This document shows positions 38,632 to 47,268 of a DNA stretch of 64,000 nt, in pieces; positions within the stretch are counted from its first letter, which is position 1, and every line of letters begins with the position of its first letter. The translations under genes were made by a program, and so were the position numbers. The DNA lies in the NCBI RefSeq assembly GCF_000720925.1, contig NZ_JOEE01000008.1, forward strand, positions 186,001 through 250,000, in the 5' to 3' direction. This DNA is from Phycicoccus jejuensis. Its GTDB lineage: Bacteria; Actinomycetota; Actinomycetes; Actinomycetales; Dermatophilaceae. Below the pieces are notes generated by a model. The model did not search any database and was not told the origin of the DNA. It saw only the letters and a program-made list of their open reading frames with translations.

Positions 38632-39228
38632 ATGACGCACGAGGGGTCCCCGGCACCGGCCAGCTCCCGGGTCCTCACCCTCCCCAACGTCCTCAGCTCG
38701 CTGCGCCTGGTCGGGGTGCCCGTCTTCCTCTGGGCGATCGTCACCGAGCACGACGTCCTCGCGCTCGTGCTCCTCATGGCGTCGGGCGTCACCGACTACC
38801 TCGACGGCAAGATCGCCCGGGCCTGGGGCCTGGAGTCGCGCCTCGGCCAGCTGCTCGACCCCGTCGCCGACCGGCTCTACATCGCCTCGACGCTGCTCGG
38901 CCTCGCCTACCGAGACATCCTCCCGTGGTGGGTCGTCGTCGTCCTCTTCGTCCGCGAGGCGTTCATGGCGGTCGTCGTGCTCGTGGCCAAGCGTCACGGC
39001 TGGGTCGGGCTGCCGGTGCACTTCGCCGGCAAGGCCGCCACCTTCAACCTCCTCTACGCCTTCCCGCTGCTCCTGCTGGCCGACGGTGACGGCACCCTCG
39101 CCCGCGTCGCCGAGCCGGTGGGCTGGGGCTTCGCGTGGTGGGGGATCGTCCTGTACTGGCTCTCGGCGTTCATCTACGCCGCGCAGCTGCGCCACCTCCT
39201 CGCCCACGAGCGGGCGGTCCCGGCGTGA
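38632..39228 (+). CDS. CDP-alcohol phosphatidyltransferase (PgsA2-like)
   Basis: Membrane enzyme of 198 residues. The family signature is GVTDYLDGKIARAWGLESRLGQLLDPVADRLY, giving D-x2-DG-x2-AR...G-x3-D-x3-D. It differs from the phosphatidylinositol synthase at 3.5 kb and matches in position the Rv1822 gene, named PgsA2. The product may be phosphatidylglycerol phosphate or cardiolipin; this cannot be settled from sequence. It starts a conserved run of DUF881, small basic protein, DUF881 and gcvH genes, joined by GTGA overlap. Confidence 0.88.
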   Translation: MTHEGSPAPASSRVLTLPNVLSSLRLVGVPVFLWAIVTEHDVLALVLLMASGVTDYLDGKIARAWGLESRLGQLLDPVADRLYIASTLLGLAYRDILPWWVVVVLFVREAFMAVVVLVAKRHGWVGLPVHFAGKAATFNLLYAFPLLLLADGDGTLARVAEPVGWGFAWWGIVLYWLSAFIYAAQLRHLLAHERAVPA

Positions 39229-40118
39229 GCGCCGCGGGCGAGCGCCGACCGGACGCGTCGATGACGCTCATCCGGACGATGATGGAGCGCCCGCTCGACC
39301 CGGGGTACGCCGCCGCCGCGGCCCGCCGGGAGGCGGCCGGCCTGCCGGGCTCGACGTCGCTGCGCGCGCCCCGGCTGCTCGCCGCGACGCTCGCGCTCGG
39401 GCTCGTCGTCGGGGTGGCCGCCTCCAACCTCACCGCCCCGGACACGCCGCGCTCCGCCGCCCGGGCCGACCTCGTGCGCCAGATCGAGGAGCGCCGGACG
39501 CAGGTCGAGCAGCTGTCGGCGCAGCAGCAGGGCCTCCAGGCCGAGGTGTCCACGCTCGAGGCCGCCCAGCTCGGTCCCTCGGCCGCGGGCGGTGCCCGCG
39601 GCCGGACCCTGGCGCAGGCCGTCGGAGCCGTCGCGATGACCGGCCCGGGGATGGTCGTGACCCTCGACGACGCCCCGGCCGGCGACACCGGCGACGGCAC
39701 CGACGGCACCGAGGAGCAGCGCGTGCTCTCCAAGGACCTCCAGTACGTCGTCAACGCCCTCTGGCAGGCGGGGGCGGAGGCGGTGAGCATCAACGGCAAC
39801 CGGATGACGTCGGTCTCGGCCATCCGCTTCGCGGGGTCGGCGCTCGTCGTCGACTTCCGGCCGCTGGCCCGCCCGTACCGGATCACCGCGATCGGCGACC
39901 CGCGCTCGATGCCCGCCGCGTTCGCCGACGGCGTGGGCGGCAGCTACCTCTCGACGCTGCACTCGACCTTCGGCATCCGCGCCGACACCGACGTCTCCCA
40001 GGACGACCTCACCGTGCCCGCCGGCCGGGGCCTCACGCTGCGCGAGGCGACGCCGGTGGATACTGGGGCGTCCCCGAGCGGCGGGGAGCGCAGCGACCAG
40101 GAGGAGGGCCCGTCGTGA
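39225..40118 (+). CDS. DUF881 membrane protein, first copy
   Basis: A 297-residue single-span protein. After a cytoplasmic tail of about 45 residues comes one helix (LLAATLALGLVVGVAASNL). An external coiled coil with RQIEERRTQVEQLSAQQQGL follows, then the DUF881 domain with GPGMVVTLDDAP, LQYVVNALWQAGAEAVSINGNR and ITAIGDP. Biochemical function is unknown. The pair of DUF881 genes around the small basic protein gene is conserved as Rv1823-Rv1825, where a link to cell envelope or division has been suspected. GTG start overlaps the previous stop. Confidence 0.87.
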   Translation: MSAAGERRPDASMTLIRTMMERPLDPGYAAAAARREAAGLPGSTSLRAPRLLAATLALGLVVGVAASNLTAPDTPRSAARADLVRQIEERRTQVEQLSAQQQGLQAEVSTLEAAQLGPSAAGGARGRTLAQAVGAVAMTGPGMVVTLDDAPAGDTGDGTDGTEEQRVLSKDLQYVVNALWQAGAEAVSINGNRMTSVSAIRFAGSALVVDFRPLARPYRITAIGDPRSMPAAFADGVGGSYLSTLHSTFGIRADTDVSQDDLTVPAGRGLTLREATPVDTGASPSGGERSDQEEGPS

Positions 40119-40447
40119 TCCCTGCCCTCGGCCTCGCCGTCGGCGTCCTCGTCGGCCTGCTCCTCCAGCCGACCGTGCCGGTGTGGCTCCAGCCCTACCT
40201 GCCGATCGCGGTCATCGCGGCCCTCGACGCGGTGTTCGGGGCGGTGCGCGCCATCCTCGACGGCATCTTCAGCGACAAGGTCTTCGTCGTCTCGTTCCTC
40301 TCGAACGTCGTCGTCGCCGCGTTCATCGTCTTCCTCGGCGACAAGCTGGGGGTCGGCAGCCAGCTCTCCACCGGCGTCGTCGTCGTGCTCGGCGTCCGGA
40401 TCTTCTCCAACGTCGCGTCCATCCGGCGCCACCTGTTCGACGCATGA
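40115..40447 (+). CDS. sbp: Small basic protein family (sbp)
   Basis: A 110-residue hydrophobic protein with three predicted helices (ALGLAVGVLVGLLLQ, LPIAVIAALDAVFGAVRAIL, FVVSFLSNVVVAAFIVFLGD). It carries the family-typical ASIRRHLFDA end. Function is not known; it is always found between two DUF881 genes in Actinobacteria. The GTG start has GGAGGAGGG just upstream and overlaps the first DUF881 stop. The second DUF881 gene overlaps its stop (ATGA). Confidence 0.9.
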   Translation: MIPALGLAVGVLVGLLLQPTVPVWLQPYLPIAVIAALDAVFGAVRAILDGIFSDKVFVVSFLSNVVVAAFIVFLGDKLGVGSQLSTGVVVVLGVRIFSNVASIRRHLFDA

Positions 40448-41214
40448 GCGAGCCCCACGACTCCACGCCGACGGGACCCCGGGACGCGCGCCACGCGTGG
40501 GCCCGGCTGCGTCGCGCCGGCTCGCCGCGCCCGAGCCGCTCCAACCTCCTCGCGATGCTCCTCGCGCTGGCGCTCGGTTTCGCGATCATCGCCCAGGTGC
40601 GCCAGACCTCCATCCAGGGGCTGGAGACCCTCCGCGAGGACGAGCTCGTGCGCATCCTCTCCGACGTCGACCAGGACGGCGACCAGCTCTCCGGCGAGGT
40701 CCGCGACCTGCAGTCCTCGCTCGAGCTGCTCAAGAGCCGCACGACCGGCGAGCAGGAGGCCCAGCGCGCCGCCCAGGAGCGCCTCGACGCGCTCGGCATC
40801 CTCGCGGGTACGGCACCCGCGAAGGGCCCGGGCATCCTCCTGCGCATCGAGGACCCGCAGCGCCTGGTCCGCCAGAACCTCCTCCTCGACGCCGTCCAGG
40901 AGCTGCGGGCCGCCGGCGCCGAGGCGATCCAGGTCGGGGACGTGCGCGTGGTGGCCTCGACGTGGTTCGCCGACACCGACGGCGGCGGCATCTCGGTGTC
41001 CGGGTCCGAGGTGACCCCGCCCTACGTCATCCGGGCCATCGGCGACCCCAACACCCTCGCCGGGGCCATGCAGATCCCCGGCGGCGTCACGGCCACCGCG
41101 CGCCGGGCCGGCGCCGAGGCCTCCGTCGACATCCGCGACGAGGTGGAGGTCGACGCGTTGCTGAGCGTCACCACGCCTCAGTACGCTCGCCCCGTACCCA
41201 CGAGCACCCCCTGA
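40444..41214 (+). CDS. DUF881 membrane protein, second copy
   Basis: A 256-residue paralogue of the gene 330 nt upstream. One helix at about 35-52 (LLAMLLALALGFAIIAQV) is followed by a coiled coil (VRDLQSSLELLKSRTTGEQE). The DUF881 domain has GPGILLRIEDP, LLLDAVQELRAAGAEAIQVGDVR and VIRAIGDPNTLAGAM. It resembles Rv1825. Two DUF881 proteins with parallel coiled coils next to a three-helix protein suggest a membrane complex, which is inference. Confidence 0.88.
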   Translation: MSEPHDSTPTGPRDARHAWARLRRAGSPRPSRSNLLAMLLALALGFAIIAQVRQTSIQGLETLREDELVRILSDVDQDGDQLSGEVRDLQSSLELLKSRTTGEQEAQRAAQERLDALGILAGTAPAKGPGILLRIEDPQRLVRQNLLLDAVQELRAAGAEAIQVGDVRVVASTWFADTDGGGISVSGSEVTPPYVIRAIGDPNTLAGAMQIPGGVTATARRAGAEASVDIRDEVEVDALLSVTTPQYARPVPTSTP

Positions 41215-41241
41215 CGCGACCGCGTCCGAGACAGGAGAACC

Positions 41242-41628
41242 ATGAGCGACCTCGAGTACCCCGCCGGCCTGCGCTACACCGCCGAGCACGAGTGGGTCCG
41301 CGAGGAGGACGGGGTCGTGCGCATCGGCATCACCGCCTTCGCGCAGGAGGCCCTCGGCGACGTCGTGTACGTCAGCCTGCCGGCGGTCGGTGACTCCGTC
41401 GTCGCGGGCGACACCTGCGGCGAGGTCGAGTCCACCAAGTCGGTCAGCGACCTCTACGCGCCGGTGGCCGGCGAGGTCACGGCGGTCAACGACGCCCTCG
41501 ACGCCACCCCGGAGCTCGTCAACTCCGACCCCTACGGCGAGGGCTGGATGTACGAGCTGCGCCCGTCGGACGCCGCGGCCGTCGCCGCGCTGCTCGACGT
41601 CGACGCCTACCGCGCCCAGCTCTCCTGA
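41242..41628 (+). CDS. gcvH: Glycine cleavage system H protein
   Basis: Lipoyl carrier of 128 residues that shuttles the aminomethyl group between the P, T and L proteins. The lipoylated lysine is Lys66 in EVESTKSVSDLYAP. TAEHEWVREEDGVVRIGIT is the family N-terminus. The ATG is preceded by AGGAGA. gcvP lies 2.8 kb downstream behind its own riboswitch; gcvT is not in the window. Confidence 0.95.
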   Translation: MSDLEYPAGLRYTAEHEWVREEDGVVRIGITAFAQEALGDVVYVSLPAVGDSVVAGDTCGEVESTKSVSDLYAPVAGEVTAVNDALDATPELVNSDPYGEGWMYELRPSDAAAVAALLDVDAYRAQLS

Positions 41629-41685
41629 TCACTGCCCTGCGCAACCGGTTTCCCCCGGGACCGGGACTTCCGCGCCGACGTGATC

Positions 41686-41691
41686 TAGGGT
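41686..41691 (+). promoter_or_regulatory. -10 hexamer TAGGGT upstream of the FHA gene
   Basis: TAGGGT at 41686-41691 follows gcvH and gives a leader of about 37 nt to the FHA gene ATG at 41735. Confidence 0.4.
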
Positions 41692-41734
41692 GGCAGGTCC
41701 CGGCGACCGCCGACGGAGAGGGTGGTAGGACGAC

Positions 41735-42193
41735 ATGACTGGCGACGAGCGCGGCGAGCAGCAGCAGCCGCCCGTTCCCGAGCCCACGACGATGCGCCTG
41801 CAGGCGGTCGAGGGGACCCGGGTCGAGCCGCAGAGCGAGGCCGAGCACGTCCTCACGAAGGCGGACCTCGCCACCGTCGAGGCGCTGCGGGCGGGCACGG
41901 CCCTCCTCGTGGTGCTCCGCGGGCCGAACACCGGCGCGCGCTTCCTCCTCGACGACGACGAGGTCGTCTCCGGTCGTCACCCCGACAGCGACATCTTCCT
42001 CGACGACGTGACGGTCTCGCGCCGGCACGCGGTCTTCCAGCGCTCCGGCGGGACCTTCGTCGTGCGCGACGTGGGCTCGCTCAACGGGACGTACGTCAAC
42101 CGCGACCTCGTCGACGAGGCGGAGCTGTCGACGGGCGACGAGGTGCAGATCGGCAAGTTCCGGCTCGTCTTCTACGCCTCGGCCCAGGCCTGA
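41735..42193 (+). CDS. FHA-domain protein, GarA/OdhI homologue
   Basis: A 152-residue forkhead-associated protein. The FHA core is complete: SGRHPDSDIFLDDVTVSRRHAVF, then VGSLNGTYVNR and GDEVQIGKFRLVF. In Mycobacterium and Corynebacterium the homologue binds 2-oxoglutarate dehydrogenase and glutamate dehydrogenase until Ser/Thr kinases phosphorylate its N-terminal ETTS motif. Here that segment reads PEPTTMRL: the Thr pair is kept but Ser and Val are not. Whether the same switch works is open. It sits where Rv1827 sits, between gcvH and a MerR gene. Confidence 0.92.
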   Translation: MTGDERGEQQQPPVPEPTTMRLQAVEGTRVEPQSEAEHVLTKADLATVEALRAGTALLVVLRGPNTGARFLLDDDEVVSGRHPDSDIFLDDVTVSRRHAVFQRSGGTFVVRDVGSLNGTYVNRDLVDEAELSTGDEVQIGKFRLVFYASAQA

Positions 42194-42203
42194 CGCCCCC
42201 GCC

Positions 42204-42887
42204 GTGCGACCCCTGACCATCGGGGCGGTCGTCGCGGCCCTCGCCGAGGACTTCCCGGACGTCACCGTCTCGAAGGTGCGCTTCCTCGAGGCCGAGGGTC
42301 TCGTGACGCCCGAGCGCACCGGGTCGGGCTACCGGCGCTACACCGAGGCGGACGTCGAGCGCCTGCGCTACGTCCTGCGGGCCCAGCGCGACCTGTTCTG
42401 GCCGCTGCGGGTCATCAAGGACTCGCTCGAGGCCCTCGAGCGCGGCCTGGTACCGGACGGCCCGGGTCGCCCGCCGGTCGTGCCCGACCCTGCGGCGGAC
42501 CCCGCCGTGCCCGCCGTCGCCGAGCTCGTCGAGTCCGGCACCCCGCTCCGGCTCACCCGGGCCGAGCTCGCGACCGCCGCGGGCCTCGACGCCGGTCTCG
42601 TCGCCGACCTCCTCGACCACGGCCTGCTGCGGCCGGGCGCCGACGGGATGCACGGGCGCGAGGACCTGCGCGCCGCCCGCGCGGCCGCGGGCCTGGCCCG
42701 TTTCGGCGTCGAGGCCCGGCACCTGCGCGCGGCGCGGACCGCGGCCGACCGCGAGGTCGGGCTCGTCGAGCAGGTGACCGGCGGCCTGCGCGGCGAGGAC
42801 CGGCGCCGCGCCGCCGCCGAGGTCACCCACCTCGTCCTCACCCTCCACACGGCGCTCGTGCGTGCCGGCCTCGACACCTCCGGATGA
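42204..42887 (+). CDS. ftsR: MerR-family regulator, FtsR homologue
   Basis: A 227-residue DNA-binding regulator. The N-terminal winged helix has TIGAVVAALAEDFPDVTVSKVRFLEAEGLV and GYRRYTEADVERLRYVL, with the extended spacing of the Rv1828/FtsR group. No metal-binding cysteines are present. In Corynebacterium glutamicum FtsR activates ftsZ; the same role here is inferred. GTG start 10 nt after the FHA stop, so the two are probably co-transcribed. Confidence 0.87.
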   Translation: MRPLTIGAVVAALAEDFPDVTVSKVRFLEAEGLVTPERTGSGYRRYTEADVERLRYVLRAQRDLFWPLRVIKDSLEALERGLVPDGPGRPPVVPDPAADPAVPAVAELVESGTPLRLTRAELATAAGLDAGLVADLLDHGLLRPGADGMHGREDLRAARAAAGLARFGVEARHLRAARTAADREVGLVEQVTGGLRGEDRRRAAAEVTHLVLTLHTALVRAGLDTSG

Positions 42888-42917
42888 GCGCCCGGGCACG
42901 GCGTCGGGGTCGCGGGG

Positions 42918-42923
42918 TACGGT
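42918..42923 (+). promoter_or_regulatory. -10 hexamer TACGGT, leaderless promoter of the DUF151 gene
   Basis: TACGGT ends 6 nt before the GTG at 42930. Confidence 0.45.
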
Positions 42924-42929
42924 GACGGG

Positions 42930-43421
42930 GTGAAGCTCATGGACGTCCTCGGCGTGCGGGTCGAGATGCCGGGCAACCAGCCGATCGTCCTGCTCCGGGA
43001 GCGCGACGGCGTCCGCTACCTGCCGATCTGGATCGGCGCGGCGGAGGCCACGGCGATCGCGTACGCCCAGCAGGGTGTCGTGCCCCCGCGCCCGCTCACC
43101 CACGACCTGCTGCGCACCGTCATCGACGACCTCGGGCACACGCTGACCCGGGTGCGGATCGTCTCGCTCCAGGACGGCGCGTTCCACGCCGCGCTCGACA
43201 TCGACGGCGGCGGCGAGGCCGGCGGCACGACGATCGACTCCCGCTCCTCGGACGCCATCGCCCTCGCGCTGCGCGCCGGCGCCGACATCGTCGCCGAGGA
43301 GGCGCTCCTCGACGAGGCCGGGGTCGAGATGGCCGAGAGCGAGGACGACGAGGTCGAGAAGTTCAAGGCCTTCCTCGAGGACGTCTCCGCCGACGACTTC
43401 GACACCGAGACGGGGTCCTGA
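42930..43421 (+). CDS. Bifunctional nuclease family protein (DUF151)
   Basis: A 163-residue protein of the BFN/DUF151 family (Rv1829 position). It opens MDVLGVRVEMPGNQPIVLLRERDG and contains YLPIWIGAAEATAIAYAQQGV and SRSSDAIALALRAGADI, the conserved acidic core. Plant and archaeal members have nuclease activity; the bacterial role is not established. The C-terminus is acidic (ESEDDEVEKFKAFLEDV). The GTG start follows a TACGGT box by 6 nt. Confidence 0.9.
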   Translation: MKLMDVLGVRVEMPGNQPIVLLRERDGVRYLPIWIGAAEATAIAYAQQGVVPPRPLTHDLLRTVIDDLGHTLTRVRIVSLQDGAFHAALDIDGGGEAGGTTIDSRSSDAIALALRAGADIVAEEALLDEAGVEMAESEDDEVEKFKAFLEDVSADDFDTETGS

Positions 43422-43458
43422 CTGCGACACGCCGGTGAGCGTACGGGGCCTGCGGTCG

Positions 43459-43500
43459 TTGACCGCCGTCACAGCCGCCCCTACTGTCACACCAGTCACA
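43459..43500 (+). promoter_or_regulatory. Strong promoter with three GTCACA repeats, upstream of second MerR gene
   Basis: TTGACC (43459-43464) and TACTGT (43482-43487) are 17 bp apart, the best sigma-70-like promoter in the window. GTCACA occurs three times, at 43468-43473, 43486-43491 and 43495-43500, in the spacer, at the -10 and over the start site. The repeats may be an operator, perhaps for the MerR protein itself. The leader is about 85 nt and ends in AGGAGG. Confidence 0.65.
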
Positions 43501-43580
43501 GAAGTGGCCGGGAGAGTGACGTCGATGTCATTCCCGGGCGTATCGTCGTCCGGAGCAGCCGGCACCATCAGGAGGTAGGC

Positions 43581-44168
43581 GTGGGCTCCACCGGAGAAGC
43601 GCGACAGGGCGGCACCCCCGCGCCCGTCGTCGCGCAGGGCGTGCTGTTCGCCGACGACCTGCCCCAGCTCGACGACGAGGTCGGCTACCGCGGCCCCACG
43701 GCGTGCAAGGCGGCCGGCATCACCTACCGCCAGCTCGACTACTGGGCGCGCACCGGGCTCGTCGAGCCCTCGGTCCGCTCGGCGGGCGGCTCCGGCACGC
43801 AGCGCCTGTACGGCTTCCGCGACATCCTCGTGCTCAAGGTCGTCAAGCGGCTCCTCGACACCGGGGTCTCGCTCCAGCAGATCCGTGGCGCCATCACCGT
43901 GCTGCGCGCCCGCGGGGTCGACGACCTCGCCGGCATCACCCTCATGAGCGACGGCGCCTCGGTCTACGAGTGCACCTCGAACGACGAGGTCATCGACCTG
44001 CTCCAGGGCGGCCAGGGCGTGTTCGGCATCGCCGTCGGCAAGGTCTGGCGCGAGGTCGAGGGCACGCTCTCGGACCTGCCGAGCGAGCGGGCCGCCTCCG
44101 AGGGCGGTGCCGAGGCGATCCAGCCCGGCGACGAGCTCGGCGCCCGCCGCATCGCCCGTCTCGCCTGA
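43581..44168 (+). CDS. MerR-family regulator (Rv1830/McdR-like)
   Basis: A 195-residue regulator. The winged helix begins late, at about residue 40: DEVGYRGPTACKAAGITYRQLDYWARTGLVEPS, then TQRLYGFRDILVLKVVKRLLDTGVSLQQIRGAI. The N-terminal 35 residues are disordered. The homologue in Mycobacterium has been linked to cell division. AGGAGG lies 6 nt before the GTG start. A strong promoter with GTCACA repeats precedes it, hinting at autoregulation. The glycine riboswitch follows. Confidence 0.88.
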   Translation: MGSTGEARQGGTPAPVVAQGVLFADDLPQLDDEVGYRGPTACKAAGITYRQLDYWARTGLVEPSVRSAGGSGTQRLYGFRDILVLKVVKRLLDTGVSLQQIRGAITVLRARGVDDLAGITLMSDGASVYECTSNDEVIDLLQGGQGVFGIAVGKVWREVEGTLSDLPSERAASEGGAEAIQPGDELGARRIARLA

Positions 44169-44201
44169 GTCCGCCACCCCGGCCGCCGGCGCCTCCGGTG
44201 G

Positions 44202-44207
44202 TAGGTT
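44202..44207 (+). promoter_or_regulatory. -10 hexamer TAGGTT of the riboswitch-gcvP transcript
   Basis: TAGGTT places the transcription start near 44214, ten bases before the riboswitch P1 stem. Confidence 0.5.
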
Positions 44208-44223
44208 GACTTCGCCGCTCACA

Positions 44224-44387
44224 CCGTGCGGGAGAGTCCCCGGCACTGCCGGCCGGGGCGCCGAAGGGGCAATTCTCCCCAGAACCTCTCAGGCGCAAGG
44301 GACCGCACGGGACAGGCACCTCTGGAGGGTCCACCGACCCGACAGAGGGGGAGGACGTCAGCATCGTCTGCCCTCCGGAGGACCTTC
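44224..44387 (+). promoter_or_regulatory. Glycine riboswitch controlling gcvP
   Basis: The P1 stem is CCGTGCGG (44224-44231) with CCGCACGG (44303-44310). Between them are the glycine-aptamer landmarks GCGGGAGAG, GGGGCGCCGAAGGGGCAA and CCTCTCAGGCGCAAGG. One full aptamer is present. The 3' part (CTCTGGAGGG, CACCGACC) looks like the short remnant of a second aptamer rather than a complete one. CCTCTGGAGGG (44319-44329) can pair over 11 positions with CCCTCCGGAGG (44371-44381), which contains the gcvP Shine-Dalgarno sequence, so translation control is likely. Confidence 0.9.
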
Positions 44388-47264
<2,877 letters not shown>

Positions 47265-47268
47265 GGCC

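Noticed and set aside
44311..44387. Complete second glycine aptamer
   Set aside because: Only the CTCTGGAG and CACCGA fragments are present; the core GAAGG..GCAA and CTCTCAGG elements are missing.
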